DNA of 12,988 bases from an uncultured Pseudomonadales bacterium (lineage in GTDB: Bacteria > Pseudomonadota > Gammaproteobacteria > Pseudomonadales > IMCC2047): positions 1 through 12,988 of the forward strand of contig CAMYKE010000066.1 in NCBI GenBank assembly GCA_947258895.1, in the 5' to 3' direction. The notes under the pieces were generated by a model that saw nothing but the letters and a program-made list of their open reading frames with translations, was not told the DNA's origin and did no database searches. How positions within the stretch are numbered: position 1 is the stretch's first letter; each line of letters begins with the position of its first letter. Below are positions 1 through 6,994 of this stretch, piece by piece. Position numbers and translations under genes: made by a program.

Positions 1-783
1 GCGCACCTCTGCGGCGAAGTCTTCAACTTTCTTCTCGATACCTTCACCGACTTCATAGCGACAAAAAGCCGTCACGCTGGCGTTCGCTTTCTTCAACAAC
101 GCGCTCACCTTGATATCGGGGTCCTTTACAAACGGCTGCTCAACCAGGCTAACTTCCGCCAGGTACTTGCGAATGCGCCCCTCAATCATCTTGGCAACGA
201 TCTCCGGCGGCTTGCCGCTCTCGGCAGCCTGTGCGGCATAGATTTCACGTTCCTTGGCAACCACATCCTCGGCAACATCCGCAGGGTTGACCACCATCGG
301 GTTAACGGCAGCAATATGCATGGCAATGTCCTTGCCCAGCTCCAGATCGCCGCCCTGCAACGCCACCAGCACACCGATTCGCTCATTACCATGCAGGTAG
401 GAGGCAACGACGCCATGGGTGGCGGACAACGCCACGATCCGGCGCAGGTTAATGTTTTCACCAATCTTTTGCACCAGCGCCTCACGACGTTCCTCAAAGC
501 CACCGGCCAGCAGCGCAGCAACATCGGTCTGGCGGGTGGCAAATGCCTCGTCAGCGGCCGCTGAGACAAACTCCTTGAAGTTATCGTCACGCGCCACGAA
601 GTCCGTTTCGCTGTTGATTTCGAGCATGAGCGCATATTTATCATCGGCGCTCGACCTGATCGCGACCACACCTTCTGAAGCGGCGCGAGATGCCTTCTCG
701 GTCAGCGCTTTCTTGCAGTCCATCATGCCCAGACCGGTTCTGTCACGCAGTTCTTTTACCAATGCAGCGGTTATCGCAGCCAT
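1..783 (-). CDS. tsf: Elongation factor Ts, 3' end off the left edge; internal 22-residue gap
   Basis: EF-Ts is the nucleotide exchange factor that releases GDP from EF-Tu in the cytoplasm. The ATG at 783 follows an AGGTG Shine-Dalgarno and opens [17 protein letters not shown], then [11 protein letters not shown], which are the hallmark N-terminal helix and loop. The TDF motif that contacts EF-Tu (residues 60-62), [38 protein letters not shown] and the late VGEGIE block follow in family order. 261 codons are visible and only the last few residues are off the window. Compared with E. coli EF-Ts, the segment between KKALTE and [11 protein letters not shown] is missing: about 22 residues that form the second half of the UBA-like N-terminal domain. 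The reading frame is intact. The gene is second in the rpsB-tsf operon, behind a terminator-like attenuator. Identity is certain from the sequence; whether the gap is natural or an assembly error is open. Confidence 0.96.
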   Translation of the reverse strand, partial: MAAITAALVKELRDRTGLGMMDCKKALTEKASRAASEGVVAIRSSADDKYALMLEINSETDFVARDDNFKEFVSAAADEAFATRQTDVAALLAGGFEERREALVQKIGENINLRRIVALSATHGVVASYLHGNERIGVLVALQGGDLELGKDIAMHIAAVNPMVVNPADVAEDVVAKEREIYAAQAAESGKPPEIVAKMIEGRIRKYLAEVSLVEQPFVKDPDIKVSALLKKANASVTAFCRYEVGEGIEKKVEDFAAEVR

Positions 784-846
784 TTTTTCACCTATACAAT
801 CCAAAGTAAATTCGTGAGACCTTCACGCAATTACGGCACTGGCTGG

Positions 847-890
847 CAGCCCCGTGAATCGGCCTCCTGGAATTGTTAAAAACGGGGCTG
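847..890 (-). repeat. 9-bp inverted repeat that competes with the terminator stem
   Basis: CAGCCCCGT (847-855) and ACGGGGCTG (882-890) are exact reverse complements with 26 nt between them. The second arm overlaps the 3' arm of the rpsB-tsf terminator (884-899). In the tsf-bound RNA the same strand can therefore pair either with the upstream GGGGC (terminator) or with the downstream copy. The downstream arm is made after the U tract, so it cannot act as an ordinary antiterminator. It could shape the tsf leader or protect an RNA end. Confidence 0.5.
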
Positions 891-899
891 TGGCGCCCC
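875..899 (-). terminator. Intrinsic terminator/attenuator between rpsB and tsf
   Basis: Read on the minus strand, a GGGGC stem arm, a GCCACA loop and a GCCCC arm are followed directly by GTTTTTAAC, the classic form of a Rho-independent terminator. It lies about 37 nt after the rpsB stop and about 90 nt before the tsf start. In E. coli some rpsB transcripts are known to end between rpsB and tsf, so a partial terminator that sets the S2:EF-Ts ratio is the natural reading. The five-base U run is short, which suits read-through. Confidence 0.75.
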
Positions 900-936
900 A
901 TCGATCTTGATTCGCCAGCTGTGTGGCCGCTCGCAG

Positions 937-1713
937 TTATGCTTCGGCGGCTTTCTCTGCGGGCGCGTCGCCGGCCGGCTTGGCAACTTCGTCAGCGGCA
1001 ACCTCGATAAATTCGTCGCTACCACCTGCGCCCGCCTCGGAGCCTTCCAGGACCGCGTCGGCAACTGCACTGACATAAATCTGAATCGACCGGATAGCAT
1101 CATCGTTACCGGGTATCACATAATCCACGCCGTCAGGATTGGAATTGGTATCGACCACTCCGATTACCGGAATACCCAGCTTATTGGCCTCATTCACCGC
1201 AATCCGCTCGTGATCGACATCGACCACGAACAGGGCATCCGGCAACGGGCCCATGTCCTTGATTCCACCGATGCTCTTTTCCAGCTTTTCCATTTCCCGG
1301 CTGAGCATCAGCACTTCTTTCTTGGTTATTTTTTCAAATGTGCCGTCCGCCTTCTGAGCCTCGAGGTCCCGCAGTCGCTTGATCGACTGGCGAATTGTCT
1401 TGTAATTGGTCAACATACCGCCGAGCCAGCGATGGTTGACGTGGGGCATACCGCACTTTTCGGCTTGCTCCTGGATAATCTTGCTGGCGGCGCGTTTCGT
1501 GCCAACAAACAGGATCTTGTTCTTGTTTGCCGCCAAACCGCGGACGACGCCCAGCGCTTCTTCCAGCGCGGGAACCGTGTGCTCGAGATTGATGATGTGG
1601 ATCTTGTTGCGGGCGCCAAAGATAAATGCCGACATCTTTGGATTCCAGTAACGTGTCTGGTGACCGAAATGCGCACCTGCCTTGAGCAGGTCTCTCATGG
1701 ATACTCTTGACAT
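937..1713 (-). CDS. rpsB: 30S ribosomal protein S2
   Basis: S2 is a late-assembling 30S protein on the back of the small subunit, needed for S1 binding. The 258-residue product starts [19 protein letters not shown] and carries the S2 signatures in order: [89 protein letters not shown]. The C-terminal tail is Ala/Glu-rich, as is common. The ATG at 1713 was chosen because AGAAGG lies 7 nt upstream and the protein aligns with E. coli S2 from the first residues; the open frame upstream to 1791 has no homology. The gene is first in the rpsB-tsf operon, behind a leader of roughly 265 nt. Autoregulation by S2 through that leader is known in E. coli and plausible here. Confidence 0.98.
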   Translation of the reverse strand: MSRVSMRDLLKAGAHFGHQTRYWNPKMSAFIFGARNKIHIINLEHTVPALEEALGVVRGLAANKNKILFVGTKRAASKIIQEQAEKCGMPHVNHRWLGGMLTNYKTIRQSIKRLRDLEAQKADGTFEKITKKEVLMLSREMEKLEKSIGGIKDMGPLPDALFVVDVDHERIAVNEANKLGIPVIGVVDTNSNPDGVDYVIPGNDDAIRSIQIYVSAVADAVLEGSEAGAGGSDEFIEVAADEVAKPAGDAPAEKAAEA

Positions 1714-1730
1714 AACTACCTTCTGTGTAA

Positions 1731-1755
1731 TTGGGTTAAGCCTCCATATACCCAA
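1731..1755 (-). promoter_or_regulatory. Hairpin just upstream of the rpsB ribosome binding site
   Basis: On the minus strand TTGGGT and ACCCAA pair around a 13-nt loop that contains GGAGGCTTA. The stem ends about 7 nt before the AGAAGG Shine-Dalgarno of rpsB. The position suits S2-dependent translational control as described for gammaproteobacterial rpsB leaders. That role is inference; only the pairing is seen. The loop motif GAGGCTTAACC occurs a second time further upstream in the leader (plus-strand 1861-1871). Confidence 0.4.
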
Positions 1756-1983
1756 TGTCTCTAACCACAATTGCGCTCGCATTCGTGGCACCCGGAGACA
1801 CTTGCCGGTATATGTGTGTCGTTTAGTGGCAGCCCGATCCGGAATTCCAGCCGTGCCGCCGGTTAAGCCTCAGTTTACGCGCTCGATACCAACAGTACGA
1901 AGTGCGCGGTTAAAAGCGGGCGGTTTTATCCCATAAAATGCAAATCGGTTAAAGCTGATTCATGGTCGGCCCCTTAAAAAAAT

Positions 1984-1992
1984 TGTTATAAT
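1984..1992 (+). promoter_or_regulatory. Extended -10 promoter for the map-glnD-yffB-dapD run
   Basis: TGTTATAAT matches a consensus TATAAT (1987-1992) with the TGn extension, which lowers the need for a -35 box. I see no good TTGACA at 16-18 bp upstream. Transcription would begin near 1999, about 88 nt before the map start. The element is the strongest sigma-70-like core in the region. Confidence 0.5.
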
Positions 1993-2013
1993 AAACGCCT
2001 TTTTGTGGTACAA
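1985..2013 (-). promoter_or_regulatory. Candidate rpsB promoter
   Basis: Read leftward there is TTGTAC (2008-2013), a 17-bp spacer and TATAAC (1985-1990, five of six consensus bases). The -10 box overlaps the -10 of the rightward promoter on the other strand. The start would fall near 1978, giving an rpsB leader of about 265 nt. The -35 box is only a partial match. Confidence 0.45.
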
Positions 2014-2087
2014 AAGCTGCCCTGCCGAGCGGGGTCTGTTTACGCCGCCCCGGCACCCTGATAACTCAGGCCCAATTCAGGCAAGAC

Positions 2088-2861
2088 ATGACAGTAACGA
2101 TTAAGACCTCGGACGAGATACAGAAAATGCGGGTGGCAGGCAGGCTCGCCGCGCAAGTACTCGAAATGATCGGGGAACATGTCGTACCGGGCGTATCTAC
2201 CGGGGAACTGGACCGCATCTGCCACGACTATATTGTAAATACCCAGAAGGCAATCCCCGCACCCCTCAATTACAAGGGATTCCCGAAATCGATTTGTACT
2301 TCGGTCAATCATGTCGTATGCCACGGAATTCCCAACGATAGCAAAGTATTGAAGAACGGCGATATCGTTAATATCGATATAACCGTCATCAAGGACCATT
2401 TCCACGGGGATACCAGCAAAATGTTCTTCGTGGGCAAGCGCCTGCCCCACGCGGAGCGCCTGATCGAGATCACCCAGGAATGCATGTACCGGGCGATTCG
2501 GCTCGTCCGGCCGGGCATTCGCCTCGGCGATATCGGCCATTGCATCCAAACCCATGCCGAGAGCAACCATTATTCAGTGGTCCGGGAATACTGCGGGCAC
2601 GGCATCGGCAGGGTGTTTCACGAGGATCCCCAGGTCCTGCACTACGGCCGCGCCAATACCGGCATGGAACTGAAGGCCGGCATGACTTTCACCATCGAGC
2701 CGATGATCAATGCCGGCAAGCGCCACGTCAAACTCCTCACCCGCGATGGCTGGACCGTCGAAACCGTGGACAAGCGGCTCTCCGCGCAATGGGAACACAC
2801 CATCCTGGTCACCGGCGATGGCTTCGAAGTGCTCACCCGGCGCGAAGAAGAAGATATATAG
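2088..2861 (+). CDS. map: Methionine aminopeptidase type I
   Basis: This enzyme removes the initiator methionine from new proteins with small second residues. The product is 257 residues, normal for the type Ia family. The substrate-pocket histidine H79 (VVCHGIP) and all five metal ligands are present: D97 (NIDITVIKD), D108 (HGDTSK), H171 (YCGHGIG), E204 (FTIEPM) and E235 (QWEHT). H178 (RVFHED) is also in place. The ATG at 2088 gives the usual MTVTIKT start; the Shine-Dalgarno (AGG) is weak. Divergent map/rpsB-tsf order is common in gammaproteobacteria. glnD follows after 11 bp, so the two are almost certainly co-transcribed. Confidence 0.98.
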   Translation: MTVTIKTSDEIQKMRVAGRLAAQVLEMIGEHVVPGVSTGELDRICHDYIVNTQKAIPAPLNYKGFPKSICTSVNHVVCHGIPNDSKVLKNGDIVNIDITVIKDHFHGDTSKMFFVGKRLPHAERLIEITQECMYRAIRLVRPGIRLGDIGHCIQTHAESNHYSVVREYCGHGIGRVFHEDPQVLHYGRANTGMELKAGMTFTIEPMINAGKRHVKLLTRDGWTVETVDKRLSAQWEHTILVTGDGFEVLTRREEEDI

Positions 2862-2872
2862 GACCCCAACCA

Positions 2873-5590
2873 ATGCCGAAACAGGAACTCTGCCCGGACG
2901 ATCTCAAGATTGAGCTCTTTGATGAACAGGACATTGAGCGACGGCTACGGAGTGAACCAGCCATCAAGGTCTACCGGAACACGATTGAAACCGCACAAAA
3001 AGTTCTCGATGAGCGGTTCCTGAACAACGCACCAATTCGCTTTCTTATTTATGGGCGTGCCTGGCTGATTGACCAGGTCCTGGCGCATGCCTGGGAGCAG
3101 TTCTCGCTACAGCGGGAACCGTTACTGAGCCTGGTTGCGGTGGGCGGCTATGGGCGAGGTGAGTTACACCCCCACTCCGACATCGATTTGCTGGTACTGC
3201 ACCGGGGCAGCGCGCTAAAGAAACACCAGTCCGAGTTGTCGTCATTCCTGACCTTCCTGTGGGACATCGGGCTCCAGGTCGGTCACAGCGTGCGCACGGT
3301 AAAACAATGTCGCGATCTGGCCAGGAACGATATTAGCGTAGCCACCAGCCTGATGGAATCCCACACCCTCGCAGGGTCGGAGGAACTGCTGGCACAGCTA
3401 AAAAAAATCACCCAGCCGAGCAAGATCTGGTCATCAAAGAATTTCTTCACCGCCAAGCGTGAAGAACAGGTTGTACGCTACCAGAAATACAACGATACGG
3501 AATACAACCTCGAGCCCAACGTGAAAGGTTCTCCGGGCGGTTTGCGTGATATCCAGATGATTGGCTGGGTCGCCAAACGCCATTTTGGCGGCGATAGCCT
3601 CGATGACCTGGTAAGCAACGATTTCCTTAACCCATCCGAATTCGCTCAGCTCACGAGCGGCCAGGATTTCCTGTGGAAGGTACGTTACGGATTGCATATG
3701 CTGGCCGGCCGCCCCGAAGACCGGCTGCTGTTTGAATATCAGCGCGCTCTGGCTGAGACATTTGGTTACCAGGACACCCGGGACTCCCTGGCGATTGAAA
3801 AGTTAATGCAGGATTTTTACCGGGTAATCATGCGCATCCTGCAGCTTAACGATATGTTATTGCAGGACTTTGATGAGGTTATCGTACGCGCCAGGGAAAA
3901 ATCGACATCGCGGCAGCTCAATTCTCGTTTCAAGGTCACCAACGACTACATCGAGGTGGTCGACCCAAATGTATTTCAGCGCAACCGCTTTGCGCTGCTC
4001 GAAATATTCCTGTTGATGGCACAGAATCCCGAAATCCAGGGTGTGCGGGCGGCGACGATCCGCCTGATTCAGGAGAACCGCAACCTGATCGATGATTCAT
4101 TCCGAAGCGATATCCGCGCGATCTCTATTTTCATGGAATTGATGCGCGGACCAAGCGGCTTGAGCAGGCAGCTGCAGCGTATGCGGCGGTATGGCATCCT
4201 GGGGCGCTATTTGCCTGAATATGGCAAGATCATCGGGCAAATGCAGCACGACCTGTTCCATGCCTATACGGTCGATGCGCATACCCTGTTGGTGGTAAAG
4301 TACTTGCGCCATTTCTACCTGCAGGTTGAAGTCGAACGTTTTCCATTTGTATCAAAGGTTGCCCAGCAAATCCCCAAGATCGAATTGCTGTATATCGCCG
4401 GACTCTACCATGATATCGCCAAGGGGCGCGGCGGCGACCACTCACAACTGGGCCGCAAGGATGCGATCGACTTCTGTGAAAGGCATCATCTGGGAAGCTG
4501 GGACACTGACATTGTTGCGTGGCTCGTGGAGCACCACCTGACCATGTCGAGCATTGCGCAGCGTCGCGATATCTCCGATCCCGAAGTCGTGCGGCAATTC
4601 GCGCAACTGCTGGGGGACCAGCTCCACCTGGACTATCTTTACGTGCTCACGGTTGCGGACATCAATGCCACCAACCCCAAGCTGTGGAACAGCTGGCGTG
4701 CTTCGCTGTTGCAGCAACTGTACGTCAACACCAAGCGCACGCTTAGTCGCGGACTCGATAACCCGATCGATAAAGCACGGGCGATTGCCATCAAGCAACA
4801 GGATGCGCTCGAGTTATTGCCGTTCAACCCTATCGTGGTCACCACGTTATGGCAGGAATTCGGCGAGGATTATTTTATCCAGCATGATAGCCCCGACATT
4901 TGCTGGCATACCCAGGCGATCCTGGAACACACCGACCTCAATACGCCGCTGGTAATGGTACAGGAAAATTGCCTGCAACAGTCCCTCGGCGGAACCCAGA
5001 TATTTATCTACACCCAGACCCAGCACCAGTTGTTCGCGGCAACTACCGCGGTACTGGAGCAGCTCGGCCTGAATGTCATGGCCGCCACGATCAATACCTC
5101 GGAAAACAATTTTAACCTGACGTCCTATATTGTCCTCGAGGAGAACGGGCAACCCATCGGCGACAACCCTCTTCGCGTCGCGGAGATTGAAAAGGCCCTG
5201 AGCAAAGCACTCCAAACTCCGGATCAATTTCCGATGGCAATCGGGCATCGCACGTCCCGGCGCCTGAAACACTTTAATATGCCCACCGAAGTGGTGATTT
5301 ACAGCGATAACATCCAGCCCTACACCGTGCTCGAAGTCGTTACGCCGGATCGTCCCGGAGTACTCGCGCGCATTGGACGCCTGTTACTCAATCACAAGAT
5401 CGTATTACAGAAAGCCAAGATTGCGACCCTGGGGGAACGGGTGGAGGACCTGTTTTTTATTACCGACAAGCAATCGAAGCCGATCACCGATGAAGTCCTG
5501 TGCCGCCAACTTGAGACCGAAATACGTGCCGACCTCGACGATTTTACCGACGCGCAGGAATTGCGTCCGGCGCAAGTCATGGAGCTGTAA
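2873..5590 (+). CDS. glnD: Bifunctional uridylyltransferase/uridylyl-removing enzyme (PII sensor)
   Basis: GlnD reads glutamine and adds UMP to, or removes it from, PII proteins (GlnB/GlnK), setting nitrogen assimilation and glutamine synthetase activity. The 905-residue product (E. coli about 890) has all parts in order. The nucleotidyltransferase motif GGYGRGELHPHSDID is at residues 91-105 with metal-binding D103 and D105. The PII-uridylyltransferase helical region has RFKVTNDYIEV and GLYHDIAKGRGGDHS, whose H513-D514 pair is the HD uridylyl-removing site. Two C-terminal ACT domains (about 705-790 and 815-890) for glutamine sensing end with TPDRPGVLARIGRLL. The start at 2873 was chosen because the open frame upstream lies inside map and the family N-terminus begins here. 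The stop overlaps the next start (TAATG). Confidence 0.98.
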   Translation: MPKQELCPDDLKIELFDEQDIERRLRSEPAIKVYRNTIETAQKVLDERFLNNAPIRFLIYGRAWLIDQVLAHAWEQFSLQREPLLSLVAVGGYGRGELHPHSDIDLLVLHRGSALKKHQSELSSFLTFLWDIGLQVGHSVRTVKQCRDLARNDISVATSLMESHTLAGSEELLAQLKKITQPSKIWSSKNFFTAKREEQVVRYQKYNDTEYNLEPNVKGSPGGLRDIQMIGWVAKRHFGGDSLDDLVSNDFLNPSEFAQLTSGQDFLWKVRYGLHMLAGRPEDRLLFEYQRALAETFGYQDTRDSLAIEKLMQDFYRVIMRILQLNDMLLQDFDEVIVRAREKSTSRQLNSRFKVTNDYIEVVDPNVFQRNRFALLEIFLLMAQNPEIQGVRAATIRLIQENRNLIDDSFRSDIRAISIFMELMRGPSGLSRQLQRMRRYGILGRYLPEYGKIIGQMQHDLFHAYTVDAHTLLVVKYLRHFYLQVEVERFPFVSKVAQQIPKIELLYIAGLYHDIAKGRGGDHSQLGRKDAIDFCERHHLGSWDTDIVAWLVEHHLTMSSIAQRRDISDPEVVRQFAQLLGDQLHLDYLYVLTVADINATNPKLWNSWRASLLQQLYVNTKRTLSRGLDNPIDKARAIAIKQQDALELLPFNPIVVTTLWQEFGEDYFIQHDSPDICWHTQAILEHTDLNTPLVMVQENCLQQSLGGTQIFIYTQTQHQLFAATTAVLEQLGLNVMAATINTSENNFNLTSYIVLEENGQPIGDNPLRVAEIEKALSKALQTPDQFPMAIGHRTSRRLKHFNMPTEVVIYSDNIQPYTVLEVVTPDRPGVLARIGRLLLNHKIVLQKAKIATLGERVEDLFFITDKQSKPITDEVLCRQLETEIRADLDDFTDAQELRPAQVMEL

Positions 5591-5961
5591 TGAGCACACT
5601 TCAGCTGTACGGCATCCGCAACTGCGATACGGTCAGGAACGCACGCCGCTGGCTGGAGCAGCATGGCTGCGACTATGGGTTTCATGACCTGCGTAACGGC
5701 AACCTGTCTGCCGAACTGGTAGCGGGCTGGTGCGCACGGCTGGGTTATCAGCAGCTCCTGAACAAGCGCAGCACTTCCTGGCGGCAGCTGCCGGAGTCGT
5801 GTAAAAACGATCTGGATGAAACCCGCGCTATTGCGCTGCTGCTGGATGCGCCGACGTTAATCAAGCGACCGGTGCTGCTGATCCGCGGCCAGCCGCACGT
5901 CGGATTTAGCGCCGCGCAATATCAACAACTACTGGGGGATGAGGGAGAATCGCATGAGTGA
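5590..5961 (+). CDS. yffB: ArsC/Spx-family thioredoxin-fold protein (YffB-like)
   Basis: The 123-residue protein begins MSTLQLYGIRNCDTVRNARRW, matching the ArsC/Spx fold. A single N-terminal cysteine (C12, NCDT) replaces a CXXC pair. It continues with FHDLR, LLNKRSTSWR, and IKRPVLL, the conserved Arg-Pro segment of the family. It resembles E. coli YffB, also found beside dapE, more than true arsenate reductases. The function of YffB is not firmly established; glutathione-dependent thiol chemistry has been suggested. Its ATG overlaps the glnD stop by one base, and dapD starts inside its 3' end, so translation of the three is coupled. A link to lysine synthesis is suggested only by this recurrent neighbourhood. 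Confidence 0.9.
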   Translation: MSTLQLYGIRNCDTVRNARRWLEQHGCDYGFHDLRNGNLSAELVAGWCARLGYQQLLNKRSTSWRQLPESCKNDLDETRAIALLLDAPTLIKRPVLLIRGQPHVGFSAAQYQQLLGDEGESHE

Positions 5962-6994
5962 CTCACAAACGTTTAGCCTGGCCCTGGGCCTGGGATCGCA
6001 AAATCGTCGTGGTGAATGGCTGGAAGTGTACTATCCCCTGCCCATCCTGCATCCCGACGCGGCACTTCTTGACGCACTCACAGACATCACCAGCTATCGC
6101 GGCGGCAATGCGACCCTGGAGCTGACCAGAGACGATCTGCCCGGGCTAAGCGAAGCATTTGCCGCCGCGGGCCTGCCACAACAGGCCGATCTCGCCAGCA
6201 AGTTTACCTCCGGCAACAGCCCGCTGGTACTGACCGTAATCGCCGCAGATGGACCACCAACCTCGGTTCCCGAGGTGTACCTGAAACTGCAACTGCTGTC
6301 GCACCGCCTGGTCAAACCGCACGCGGTCGACCTCAGTGGCATGTTCGGCCTGCTACCCAATGTCGCCTGGACCAGTGCCGGCGCGATCGCAGTCGACGAG
6401 TTGCCAGAGCGGCAACTTGAAGCACGCCTCGCTGGCGGGGTACTCAATGTCTACTCGGTCGACAAGTTTCCCAAGATGGCAAATTATGTGGTGCCGGCAG
6501 GTGTGCGCATCGGTAATGCCGACCAGGTACGGCTGGGCGCACATCTTGGCGAAGGCACGACCGTCATGCATTCGGGCTTCGTCAACTTCAACGCCGGAAC
6601 CCTCGGAACCAGCATGGTCGAAGGCCGCGTTTCCGCGGGCGTCGTGGTCGGCAATGGCAGCGACCTCGGAGGGGGGTGCAGCACCATGGGCACTCTTTCC
6701 GGGGGCGGCAATATCGTGATCTCGGTCGGCGAGAAAAGCCTGCTCGGCGCGAACGCCGGGCTTGGGATACCCCTGGGGGATCGCTGTACCATTGAATCGG
6801 GCCTCTATATCACTGCCGGCACCAAGGTAACCCTGCTCGACGACCAGGGACAGGCCGTCGAGAGCGTCAAGGCACGGGATCTGGCAGGCAAGCCGGACCT
6901 GTTGTTCCGGCGCAATTCCACTAGCGGCCGCGTGGAGTGCCTGACCAACCGGTCCGCCATTGCCCTGAACAAGGAACTGCACGCTAACAATTGA
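5954..6994 (+). CDS. dapD: Tetrahydrodipicolinate N-succinyltransferase (Pseudomonas type)
   Basis: DapD uses succinyl-CoA to succinylate tetrahydrodipicolinate in the succinylase route to meso-diaminopimelate and lysine. The 346-residue product matches the longer Pseudomonas-type DapD rather than the 274-residue E. coli type. It has LHHR-like SHRLVKPH, VDKFPKMANYVVPAGVRIG, then a left-handed beta-helix with GEGTTVMHSGFVNFNAGT, EGRVSAGVVVGNGSDLGGG, CSTMGTLSGGGNIVISVGE and ANAGLGIPLGDRC, and the C-terminal KARDLAGKPDLLFRRNS. The ATG at 5954 is preferred over an in-frame ATG at 5939: it follows AGGGAG at good spacing and gives the family N-terminus (MSDSQTFSLALGLG). It overlaps the yffB stop by 8 nt. 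Its last 11 bp overlap the convergent lamin-tail gene. Confidence 0.97.
   Translation: MSDSQTFSLALGLGSQNRRGEWLEVYYPLPILHPDAALLDALTDITSYRGGNATLELTRDDLPGLSEAFAAAGLPQQADLASKFTSGNSPLVLTVIAADGPPTSVPEVYLKLQLLSHRLVKPHAVDLSGMFGLLPNVAWTSAGAIAVDELPERQLEARLAGGVLNVYSVDKFPKMANYVVPAGVRIGNADQVRLGAHLGEGTTVMHSGFVNFNAGTLGTSMVEGRVSAGVVVGNGSDLGGGCSTMGTLSGGGNIVISVGEKSLLGANAGLGIPLGDRCTIESGLYITAGTKVTLLDDQGQAVESVKARDLAGKPDLLFRRNSTSGRVECLTNRSAIALNKELHANN

Larger units (their letters stand above)
1714..2087. other. Non-coding divergent control region between rpsB and map
   Basis: This 374-bp stretch has no credible gene on either strand. It holds the long 5' leader of rpsB (about 1714-1978 read leftward), the shared promoter core around 1985-2013, and a map leader of about 88 nt. 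The leader carries the motif GAGGCTTAACC twice (plus-strand copies at 1734-1744 and 1861-1871, 127 bp apart). Open frames that cross parts of it (for example plus 1682-1936) have no recognisable protein character. Confidence 0.6.

Noticed and set aside
907..1710. Long plus-strand open frame of 267 codons opposite rpsB
   Set aside because: It is the antisense shadow of a clear S2 gene; GC-rich coding DNA often leaves such frames open.
1682..1936. Plus-strand frame of 84 codons across the rpsB leader
   Set aside because: Composition is not protein-like and it overlaps the rpsB start and leader structures.
2480..2872. Upstream extension of the glnD frame by 131 codons
   Set aside because: It lies within map in another frame, has no family match and the GlnD N-terminus starts at the ATG at 2873.
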